64,000 nt of DNA. Origin: Desmodesmus armatus. Its lineage: Eukaryota > Chlorophyta > Chlorophyceae > Sphaeropleales > Scenedesmaceae. Position 1 is the first letter of the stretch; each line of letters begins with the position of its first letter. The position numbers and the translations under genes are program-made. Location of the stretch: positions 310,001-374,000 of the forward strand of contig VIIQ02000091.1 in NCBI GenBank assembly GCA_007449985.2, written 5' to 3'. The notes beneath the pieces are model-generated. The model did not search any database and had not been told where the DNA came from. It saw only the letters and a program-made list of their open reading frames with translations. Shown here in pieces: positions 1-11,045 of the stretch.

Positions 1-433
1 GAGTCTCACTGGGTGAGGCCAAGGTGGTGAAGCCAGCAAGGTATCGTAGCGCCAGCATTTGCTGCACGACAGCAGTGGATGAATGGGTAGACTTGGCAGC
101 CTGCTGCTTGCAGGTCTATGTCAGTTGGCATGTGTGCAAACTTGGAGGCGTTTCACAGGTTGGGCAGATGTTTCTGTGGTTGTGGACAAGTGTGTGATTT
201 TTGGGCTTGGCTGGTATGTGAACTGCAGCATCCTGAGGTGGGCGTCCCGGGGATGTAACAAGCAAGTTGAACTTTTCTCGAGCTCTGAGGCTCTACAGCA
301 AGTCTGACACAGCCAGGATGCTGTTGCTTAGCGTTGGTGCAGTGGCAGTAAATTCCAGCAGGCTAGTGGCAGAAGGTAGGAGGGTGACAGAGGGATCCCA
401 GGGGCAGTCCCCTTCGCCATGCCATGCCAAGGG

Positions 434-3400
434 CTGAAACACTGCAGGTGGGGTGACAAAGCTCACACCAATATGCATGCGGGTATGATGTGTGTCACCA
501 TGACGTGCACACGTGTCTGTGACGGCAAGTTAGATGGGACTCTGCTCAGCCCTGGCAGACGGGTGGTCAGGGAAGCCCTGCCCAGTCACTGCTCCTTGCA
601 GGACCTTGCTGAATGCCTCCGGATACAACAACAACAAACAGAGTGAAAAGGTAATGAAGGAAACGCTGATGTGGCAAATTCTGTGCAAGATTGTTCCATG
701 CACAAGGGCACGGAGGGGGGGGGGGTGCAATGCAAGTGAAAGGCCACTGCACTATCCAGGCTGTGTGACAAACGCCCTTTGAGTTGGTGAGGACTCAAAA
801 CAGTTGTTGTTACGCATGCACATCCTTACATCTGAGCCCACGTGATATCACGTTATATTTGTCACAATGGCTGTGTTACATTTTTGAAATAATATCATGA
901 CCGTCTGGCCAAGGATTGGTGCATCTCACGCAAGACTGGGCAGGATCAAGAGTCACCACTTATTTCTTGGCATCACATTTCGTTTACTGTCTTCGGCAGC
1001 CTAGGTAGAGGACACTGCACACCCCAGAGCGATACTAGCCCGCCCCGCCGCTGTTCTGTGGCCTACACAAGACTCGCACAAGGTTCGGTCATAAGGTGCG
1101 CTGTTTTGCCGCTGCAGTTGGCTGGCGTGGTCGATGCAGCACACGACCATCAGCCATCTATCCGCAAGTATCTCCGTCGCTGCATCCTCTGCTTCCTGTT
1201 CAGGCTGATCATGGAAACAGCCAACGCTCAGTGGTGCATCCTGCCTAGCCACGCGTGGCCTGGCGAACCAGCAGGAGCCTGCACAGCTGGATCAGGCATC
1301 CTTCAAAACTCAGCGGCCCAGGCCTGTGCCTTGCTGGATGCAGCGCTGCACTGGAGAAGTACCTCATCAGACTACATTTCCCTGTCAGTTGCCCCTGTGA
1401 CGCCCTCCACACGCCCAAGGCAGCAACCCTGGTTTGAAACGCCTGCTGCTGCTGGTGGCAACCCAGGCACGCCCTGCAAGACCCCACAGACCCACACCCA
1501 GCACTTCTTCTTCACTGTGGAGTCTCCCATGGCCAGCAGCAGGAGGCATGCAGGCGATATCAAGGCCAGCAAGGTCGAGGTCGCCTGGAGGGTCGCCCAT
1601 GAGGCAGCCAGCAAGCCAGGGCCAGTCTGCCCTCGGGCCCCACTGCGCCCGCGCCCACCCATCGTGCTTTGCCCAGCAATTGAGATGGGCCTGGGGTTTC
1701 CCCGTACCAACCTGTGACCCATGGCTGTGATCAGCACGGAGCAACAGCTCTACGAGAGTTTCCTGCTTGTTTTTGTTCAGCTTGAGTGACCAGTGCGCGC
1801 AAGTGGCTTGTTTCAGCCATGCTGCTAGTGTGGGCTTATGTAGGGAGTGCCTTCACTTTATCTCTGCCTCCTTGCCGTAGTCGTGTGCTGTGGCCGTAGG
1901 ACTTGAGTACGGTGTTGTACGCTAGCGTGGTAGGCCTCGTGATCCCCTGTCCCTGTTGTCAATACACTGCTATTCCCGCTTGCGGCTTTTGCTGTCCGTG
2001 CTGCTGTACCCTGTAGCCCTGCCAGCACTGGAACTACTGCCAATACCAGCTTGAGCTGACACCTTGTCCATGGTGTGAGCAACGATCTTTGCCTCTATAG
2101 GAGAGCGTAGGACAGATGCAGGCCTTATTTCCGTTTGGTTTGCTGCTTTGAAGCGCCATGTTGCATGGCCCTTTCCTGATATGAGTGCCGTTTTATTCTC
2201 GATCCCCGTGTCGGGCGGCCGTTGTGCTGGTGCACCCTCATGCAGTGCCGCGACAGGTCACTTGCGGGGGATGCGCGTGTCAGCACAGTGTTATCCTGCA
2301 GGACATGCTGTGCATAAAATAGAGCGCAGTTGGCCTTGGCGCACCATCTTTACTGCTGAAGGGCATCTGCCCTGTCTGCCGCACTCTTGGCCATCTGTGA
2401 TGGCTCCCAATACCGCACCCCCTAGGCGTGCAGGGGGCACTGACTTGTGTGTCTGGTCGACGGTGAGAAGAAGGCTACCTGAGCGAGCGGCCGCACATGG
2501 TTGTTTACGCAAGCTTGTGGCCATGGCTGTGCGTGTGTGGACAGAGAGGATATGCGTGGTACATGTTTGTGTGTGTAGACATTCCCTGTGTGTGGGTGTA
2601 TGTTTGTGGCCAGGAAGGGTGCTGTGCAGCCCTGCACTTGCAGACTGTCCTGTAAGAATGCTATCTGTAGGCGCGTGCAGCAGGAGCAGCCATGCCTGGC
2701 CATTGTCGGCAAAGAGTGTTGTACAACACCTTGCACCACACAGACAAGGTGTGCTGCTATCAAGCGGACTCGTGAGGATGTGTGAGTTGGACAGAGGCCT
2801 GGCTCTGGTTGTCAGCTGTTAGGCAGATTTTTCGCTGATGTGGCTGGTGCAGTGCAGGACACACTCCCAGGGAGCAAGACTGGGAGCAAGACTGGGAGCA
2901 GGCAGGCGTTGCCCCTGTGGTTGCAGTTCAATGCAATCGATGGGTATTTCTTTTTGCTTTGCATGCATGCCTTGCATGGTGGCCGGTTGGTACAGGCTAC
3001 CAGACAGGCTTGGTGGTGTGCTGAGCTGATATGATTCGTGCATGTTGGTGAACGGTGGTGAGTCCAGCGAGTGTTTTGCCGTAATGAGATGACTCATCTG
3101 AAGTTCAGCTACAGCCAGTATGCTGCATGGCGATGCCATGCGCGAGTTCTTATGTTGCATGCTGCAGCTGCTTGCTGGTGCTTTCAGGGTCAGGATGTGA
3201 TGTTACCTTCTCATCAGTATCATGCATATGCACGATATGCATATCGTGTGCATGACCACGGGTGTGTATACTGGCATCATGTATGCTGTGCTATGTTTGT
3301 AGGGGGCGTGTCTTCTTTGTACGATCTGAGCTCGTAGGTTGCTGCAGTGACATCAGGGCCAGGTAGGCATTGTGCTTGTGCATAACGCTATTGTAGGTGC

Positions 3401-5230
3401 ATCCTGTGTGCTGCTGTTCCAGGTGCATGTTCATTTGTGTGTGTGCACCCGTTCTTTACTAGGGCAAGGTGGTGCAATAACCTGTGTGTGTGTGTGTGTG
3501 TGCAGATGCTGTCCTAGTTCGTACAGGCAGTAGGCCAGGGGGTGTCATACAGTGCAGCAAGCTGCACAAGGTCGCAGTATTGTGCCATATGGACCTTGCT
3601 AGGTTCCACTGCTTTGCTTGCAAGACCGCTTGCTGAAATAGGTGGTGTGCTCATAAGGGCCTTGTTTTGCTTGGCAGTGCTTCCTTGCGCCGGTGCTGGC
3701 CTCTTGCTGGTCTCCCATACAGTCAAGCTGAATGTACAGTGCTTGGCCCATGACCTGCTGCTTGTTTCTTGGCAGCGGCAGGCAACCTTGCGTGGGTAGT
3801 CCACAAGGCCAGTCGCTTGGAACCCAACCGGCTGGTCAACATAAGTGTGTGGCATCAATTACTTCTGTTGATGTGCGTGATGATGGTCGGTCTTGTTGGT
3901 ATCCAAGGGGTTGTGCATGCATGGCTGGGTTTGAGGCCCGACTCCTGTCTATAGTGCATGTGGAGATCTTGATGTCTGTGTGCTGCTGTCACAACCTGTG
4001 CTGCTGTCACCGCCTCACTGCACACCTCTGTCATCCACCCGCCCCGGCAATGCCTCTTTGTATAGCTGTTTGTCTAGGCCTGTTTGGGCTGTTCATGATG
4101 CATCTTGGGGCATGAGCTCCAGTAAAGGCGCACCCAATCATCTGTTGTGGCTCTACTGCATCCAGCTGGTGCCAGGCATCAGTGGTGGTGGCTGGGGGAT
4201 GCACTGTGGCACAGCAGGGAGGCACAAGCGCCTGCTTGTTGCCGGGCAGTGGCACCATGCTGTGTTGCACTTGTGCACAGGACATGGGTGCACAAGTTGT
4301 GTTACAGGGCAGTGCGGTGTTACAGGGCAGTGCGGTGGGGCGCCTTCAGCCCGAGGCTGTTGCTGTTGCGCAAGGTGTATGTATCGCTGGTCGTTTGCTT
4401 TGGGCCACATTGTTGCGTGCATCGTCATGCTGTCTGCTGGTGTGTCGTGCATGGTGTGTTTGGTGCTGCGCTGAAGTGTACTGCAGAGTCTGCAGCGTTC
4501 CTGGCAATCCGTGCCATTGGGGTCCTGCCCCTTGGTGCCGCAGTGTTGGTGTTTGTCAGCTTGTGCATACCTATGACATTGTGTCATGGTGTACAACATC
4601 ACCGCGGTAAGGTCCCTCCTTTGGGCTGGACATCAGTGTTTGTACTAGAAGTTGGTCCTTGATGGACCCGTGAGCCCGTGGCATTGCAGCACTTGCACTG
4701 CAATGCAGAAGTCTGGCTATTTTGTTTGGGAAGGGCACCTGTGGGTTTGTGGTGTGGTGTGCAGTGCAGGGACAATGCTCAGGTTCTTGCAACTTGACAG
4801 AGTTTTGACTATACAACGTGTAGGGACACGAAGCTTGCATTCATGCACAGTCTTTCTGCGTGGAACAGCTGGAAGCAAGCAATCCCGTCATTGGTGGTGA
4901 CTATGAGCTATGTTGTGTGCGCATGGTTGGGAAATGGGCATGCACAGTTGTCCGCAGTCAGTCTGTAGCACAGTCCTACTACTCCGTTTTGAAGGGCTGT
5001 AGCCGGCAAGTCGCATCTGTTGAAGCTGTTTCCTCTGGTGCTGGTGATGTAACACCCAGACGGTGCGCTCCACGTGTTTCCACGGCAACGTCACCTGGCA
5101 GGGTTCAAGGGTTTGGTCAAGAAGTATTGGAGTAAGCTGAACCCTCCTTAGGCATCCCCTATCATACTTCGCTTGTAAACGGGGACACAGTGCACAGAAA
5201 TGAATCAAGATGCTTGTGCCCTGCCTAGGA
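434..5230. repeat. Diverged tandem duplication, unit 1 (about 4.8-4.9 kb)
   Basis: Unit 1 of a large direct duplication. Matching landmarks in unit 2 are: 441 vs 5248 (ACTGCAGGTGGGGTGAC), 1122 vs 5964 (CTGGCGTGGTCGATGCAGCA), 1711 vs 6617 (CCTGTGACCCATGGCTGTGA), about 2330 vs 7255, about 2790 vs 7600, about 3505 vs 8355, and 4229 vs 9209. The offset grows from 4807 to 4980, so unit 2 has gained net length through indels. The best-conserved block is 1100-1760 vs 5940-6680. The strand is GT-rich with many TGTG words. No recognisable protein or spliceable gene was found; short open frames are interrupted. The right-hand boundary is approximate because similarity fades after about 4.3 kb. Confidence 0.75.
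3231..3248. repeat. Perfect 18-bp palindrome
   Basis: CACGATATGCATATCGTG reads identically on both strands and sits in a longer ATGCAT-rich imperfect palindrome (about 3219-3255). No gene is adjacent. The corresponding part of unit 2 of the large duplication does not obviously keep it. No function can be assigned. Confidence 0.8.
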
Positions 5231-5239
5231 TATGCAGCA

Positions 5240-8200
5240 TCTGATATACTGCAGGTGGGGTGACAAGGCTCACATCATTATGCAAGCAGGTGTGATGTGG
5301 GTGTGATTTCACCATGAGGTGCACAAGTGTCTGCGTACTAGGTACTGGGTACTGGGTGTCACCCCCGAGGGGCCTCTGCCCAGCCCGCGCAGACGGAAGG
5401 TGAGGGTAACCCTCAGTGGGATCACGTGACCCTGCTCAGTCACTGCTCATTGCAGGACCATATCGTGTGATGGAGGAGCTTGAGACAAATACAAACAGAT
5501 TGAAGCGACGGTATGATCCGTGCACAAAAGGAGGCCTCCGCTAGGGGCAGGGAGGGAGGGGGCACGTGAGAGGCCACTGGCGCTATTCAGGCTGTGTGAC
5601 AATGGCTCTTTGCTGGTAAGGACGTGAAATAAGATTCTTTAGGCATGCACATGCTGACATCTGGGCCCACGATAGGAGCACTGTCATATTTGTCACAACT
5701 GCTGTGTTACAATTTTCAAACAAAATCATGCCTATATCGCCAGAGGTTGGTTAGATCATGCCAGACCGGGCAGCATCAAGTGGCACTTCTCCCTTCCTTT
5801 TACTAATCGTTGCTGTCTCCATTTCGTTTACTGTCTTACTCAGCCTACTGTACTGTCCTAGTCACCAGACGCCTCCGCGCGATGCTAGCCGCAGGTGTTG
5901 CCATCATCAAGGCCCATATGAGTTGGCCAGTCGCAAGGTGCGCTATCTTGCCTCTGCCGTTGCCTGGCGTGGTCGATGCAGCACACGACCATCAGCAATC
6001 TACTTGAAAGTATCTCCTTCGCTGCCCCCTCCTATCCAGGCTGCTCATGGCAACTACCAACATCCAGTGGTGCATCCTGCCTAGCCACGCATGGCCTAGC
6101 GAAGCAGCTGGAGCAGGAGCCCGCCCAGCAGGATCAGGCATCCTTCAAAAAAAAACGGTGAAAGTATCCACTTGTAACAACCTCCCCCCCAAAAAAAAAC
6201 TCAGTGGCCCAGGCTTGTGCCTTGCTGGATGCAGCGCAGCACTGGCGCAGCACCTCAGAATATGTTTCAGTGTCAGTTACCCCTGAGACGCCCTCCCCTC
6301 TCCCAAGGCAGCAACGCTGGATTTCAGTGCCTGCTACTGCTGCTGGTGGTGGCCATCCAGGCACGCCCTGCCAGACCCCACAGACCCAGAGGCTGCACCT
6401 GGTCATCACTGCGGAGTCACCTATGGCGCCCAGCAGCACCAGACACAGCCATGCAGGCCCCAACAGCAGCGGCAGCAAGGTTGAGGTCGCCTGGAGGGTC
6501 ACATGCGAGGCAGCCAGCAAGCCAGGGCCAGTCTGCCCTCCGGCCCCACTGCGCCCACGCCCACCCATCGTGCTTTGCCCAGCAGCTGAGATGGGCCTGG
6601 GCCACTTTGTCACCAACCTGTGACCCATGGCTGTGATCAGCACGGAGCAGTAGCTCCACGAGAGTTCCCTGCTTGTTTCATTGTTTGCTGGTGTCAACTT
6701 GAGTGTGCACATCAGAGGTTTGTTGCCACGCTACTCGTGTGCGCTAGTGTAGGCTGGTGTAGGGAGTGCCTTCTCTCCATCTCTGCCCCCTCAAACAAGG
6801 TGGTGCTTGCTGTGGCTGCAGGACTCTACCCAACTCTTGCTTGCTGATTCACCCTTGTTGCACTCGTGATCTTGCATGTCGTCAGTACGCAGCTACCCCA
6901 CCCTGCTTGTGGTGGTGCTACCATGCTGCTATGATGTAGTAGCTAAGCCAGCACTGCAGTGGCTGCTGTTATCAGCTTGAGAGGACACCATGGCCATGAT
7001 ATCCAGCAGAGAGAAGAGTGGAAGAACAAATAGGCAGGCCATATTCATCCGACAGTTTGGTGCTCCTTAGGGCTGTGCTCAATGGCTTTTTTTTTGTGTT
7101 TTTGTTGTAGACTGCTGTCGTGTGCGGCCACTGTGCTGGTGCTTCCGCAGGCGGTGCCAGCACAGCTGGCTGGCAGGGGAACGTGCATGCCAGCTGATGC
7201 AAGCAGTTTCATTTTGTAGGCCAGGCATGTGCAAGGAAGTGAGCACACTTGGCTTTTGTGCACCATCGTCACTGCCAAAGGGCACGTTCACTGTCAGAGT
7301 GAAAGCTGGTTTGCTTGTGAGGCTTGTGAAGAGCTACAGCATGGTTTGTCTACGTTTCTGTGGCTCCCACCCCGTTGTGTGGGTGTGTGTCCACACATGG
7401 CATGCAGTGGAGTTGTTTGAAGAAGCACGTGTTCATCTCGCCGGGACGAGCTCGCTGCCCGCCCTGCACTTGCATGCTGCTCTGCGGGCATGCCCTTTGT
7501 GCGCTGTGCCTGTGAGGCGCTGCCAGGCCTGGCCATCGTCAGCACAGAGTGTGAGACAACACCATGCACCTTCACAGCCATGCGCGTGGTTTTCTTGAGC
7601 TGGGCAGAGGCCTGGCTCCAGTCGTCAGCTGATCTGTCAACATGTCGTGACTGCAGCTAGTGCACAATTCCTGCAGACAGGATCACTGGCAGCAAGCAGG
7701 GCTAGCCCCTGTGGCGGCCCACTCTCGCCCTCACTGCGCAAGGCTTGCGCTGATCGAGTGTCACTGCAATTGTTGCAGACATGCTGCTGTGTTGATATGG
7801 GCTGGGCATGATTTCGGTGGTATGCTGATGCTGTGACTGCCCTGTTTTTCTTGCTGAGTCACTTGTTCCTTCTGCATGCGCGTGGTGTTTTGTTCGTACT
7901 TGCAACATGTGCTTTGCTGAGCAACAGCATCTTGATGGATGTGGGGTCGTACCCTCAGTGCGTGTGCTTTCTTGAGCAACAAGATGCAGCCTCGCAATGC
8001 TATGTGTGAGCGCTGTTGTGCCTGCAGCTGCTGGGGTTGCTGTTACTTCTGCTTGATGGTGGAGGCGGCTACAAGGCCTGCTTGACTTTGTATGCATGTT
8101 TTTGTGTGTATAGCGCACAGGTGTCCTGGGCGTTCTTGCAGGTCAGTTTTGCTTGCAGGTGACATGCTGTAGTTTGGGTCCGAAGTCTGCAGGGTTGATT

Positions 8201-10200
8201 GAGCAGTTGCCAGATGTGGCGATGTTGCTTTGTCAGGAGCAGCCTGCATGCTGATTTGTTTGGGGGATGCTGCATGTGCATTTGCAATTACAATTGTATG
8301 TTCGTGTGTGTGTGCGCCCTGTCTGTGTGGAGGCATGTGCACGTCAACAGACCTGCGTGCGCGCAGAAGCTGTGCTGACTGTGGTTGGTCCTTGATGCTT
8401 TCATGAACGGTGGCCCACTCGGTAGCCCAGTGAGGCTATGCAGGCTACATATGCGTCACACGATGGTGGGGTGGGCCATGTTGGCCAGCGCACAGTGTGT
8501 TGAATAACAGATACTTGTGAGTTATGCACACAGTGTGGTGCTGGACTGTCCTGCACCTGAGGCTGGCGTAAGTTTTTGCGGTAGGACGTATCATGTACTT
8601 TGTTATTGTTGGCTGTGCCCCCAGGATGTCCCCTTTTGGGCGGAATGTACAATGTGCTTGCGCTTCCATGGCGTATCTGTTGCTTTGGCAGTACCAGGCA
8701 CCATGGTGTGGGTAGCCAAGCAAGCCACCGTCCGCTACGGCGCCAATTGGCACGTGTGCATGTATGTGTAAATGTGTGTGTCTATATTATTCCTACCTGT
8801 TGGTGTGTCGGCCTGAAGGAGGCTGTGCTTGGCTGGGGTTCAGGCGCCAGGCCGGCCTGGCAGTTGTCTATGGCACATGTGGCAGGTTATGATTCAAGTG
8901 CTGTGCTGTGCGGCCTGTTGTGCACAATCGTCACTGCACACCATATTCACTCGCCCCAATTCAGCCAGTCCATGGCAATCCTGCATGTGCAGCCGTCTGT
9001 TGATATCGTGTAGTCCCACTTCATTGTGCTGCCTATGCTCGAGGGGAGGGCATTCTGTTGTGGCCCCCTGCACCATTTATTGCGCTTTGCATGCAGGTGG
9101 TTGTGTTCAAAGCGTGTTGTGTGTGTGTAGCGTGCTGCAGTATTGTGAGCTCCCACTTCATTGGCGTGTGGTGTGGGGGGCCGGAGATGCCCAGCAGGAA
9201 GGCACCAGTGCCTGCTTGCTGTAAGGAAACCGCGTCGTGCTGTGATGCACACTGTCACACACTGGGAGTGTCATGATGGGTTCCAGGCAGGGCGGTACTC
9301 CACGTGTGGCGGAGCGCAGGCATGCTGAAGCTGTTGCTGTGTTGAACGGTGTGTATGTGTCTTGTGGTTTGTTGGAGCTCAACTCAACCGTATTATGTCA
9401 TGGACCTGCAAGGCAACTGCTTGTGCATGTGCTTGGTGTGTTCAGTCCCACACTGTAAGCCTTTGGAGGGTGGGAAACTTGCTGCTGCCGTGTCGCTGGC
9501 ACAAAGTGCCGCTGTTTTGTCCCTATGTTTATGTTTCGCAGCATGTGTGGTGTGTGGTCGGCATGGTTGGTTATGATAAGGCGGCAAGGGCTGTGGCGGT
9601 CGACTGTTGCCCTGCACTTAGACGTGACAGCTGTCTGATGGCAGGGTTGTGGTGTTTCAGCATGTTGGTGGTGGTACAGCACTTTGGTGGTACACCTTGG
9701 CAGTGGATCTGCAGTAGCTGCAAGGAAGGGTGGTGGGGTTGTGCATGTTGGGTGGTGTTCATCTTTGATGTGTTGGACCTTACCAGTGCATCTGTGCAGT
9801 CGCTGCAAGGCTGCATGGACGGCTGACTGCAGATGTACAATTGCACGGTATAGGCAGCAGTTTGCAAACTGCAGCTGCCTGCCTGGGCTGTGCCGGGGCG
9901 CAGAACCTGCCCAACAGCATTTGGCACGTGGCCGGCAAGCAAGATGTTTCTGGGTTTGTGGGCCTATGTTGGTTTCAAGCGCCGTGGCCGTTCAGCATCA
10001 CAGTGGGGGTGTGTCAGCAATGTCATGCGCCACTACATGTGCCTGTGCTTCCCTTCAGCATGTGCATGCCCTGCACTGTGTAGGCTACCATCAGGATGGT
10101 CTTTCCAGACAGCACACAGGAATGAAGTGCTGTATGCGCGATTGTGGTGTTGTGGGTGGTCGGTTGCGCGACCCTGCTCGTGTGCTGTGTTGTCCACGAC
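5240..10200. repeat. Diverged tandem duplication, unit 2 (about 4.9-5.0 kb)
   Basis: Second copy of the 434-5230 unit in the same orientation and immediately adjacent. Similarity is clear at 5246-5340, 5930-6690, 7110-7290, 7520-7640 and 9190-9260, and patchy elsewhere. It holds a poly-T/poly-A stretch at 6145-6200 absent from unit 1. No coding region can be supported. The right end is uncertain: I see no convincing counterpart in unit 1 beyond roughly 9.3 kb, and 10.2 kb assumes equal length. Confidence 0.65.
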
Positions 10201-11045
10201 ATGGCCACCTGCATGTTGGGCTCTGCCTGCAGGAAAGGTGGCTTAAGGCCTGCGTGGTGTAGGAGGGAGACAGCTGCTGTCGTTCCTGGGTGCAGGTGCA
10301 AGGGTGCCTGGATGGCTGGGTGCCTACTGCTTTGACAACATTGGTGTCAGCTGGCTGCCTTTCAGCTGGCTGCTCCTCTTTTGCTACAGGTGGTGCTGGG
10401 CCCACGTAGCTGTCCTTCCGCAATGTGTGCTTTCGCTTGTATGGTATGGTGGGCCAGTGGCAGCGGGTGATGAAAGAGAATCCTGCGTGTACCCTGCTCA
10501 GCGGTGCTGGTGCGTTTTGTCACCAGCTACAACTTGCTGGCCCATATGGGCCAGCCCTCCCAGACAGCTATGCTGCTAAGCTGTAGCTGTCCTGACCGCT
10601 GGAGAGGTGCAGAGGTCGCATACATGCATGTGTGCACGTCCATGTATGTTTGTATGTCATCTGCAGTGCTTAGCACAGTGGGAAAGCATGGGGGTCAGAT
10701 GTGCTGCATGTCGCTCGTGGACGTGTGCACGTCCAGGGTGCAACAGGGGTATGTGATTACAAGGATGCCAGACCATCGTGTAAAAATTTGCAACATCTTG
10801 GCTGGAATCAGAATCTGGGAACGAACATTGGACTTCAACTGCCAGTGACAGGGTGTTGCGTCATAATGTCCGCAGACGTGCAGCAACCTCACAACTTGAA
10901 TGTATTTGTGATCTGTGAGTGTGTACTTTGCGAATATGCTCGCGAACTCGTCTCGTTTCGGAAACACCCTCACCTACATACTTACTTCGTTCTGGACCCG
11001 TCCATCCAGAGAGCGTTTGCTGCTGTTTCATAGCTCAAAGACAGC

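Noticed and set aside
2148..2822. 224-codon + frame in the large repeat unit 1
   Set aside because: The equivalent frame in unit 2 is only locally similar and interrupted. Cys/Val/His-rich composition matches GT-rich non-coding DNA.
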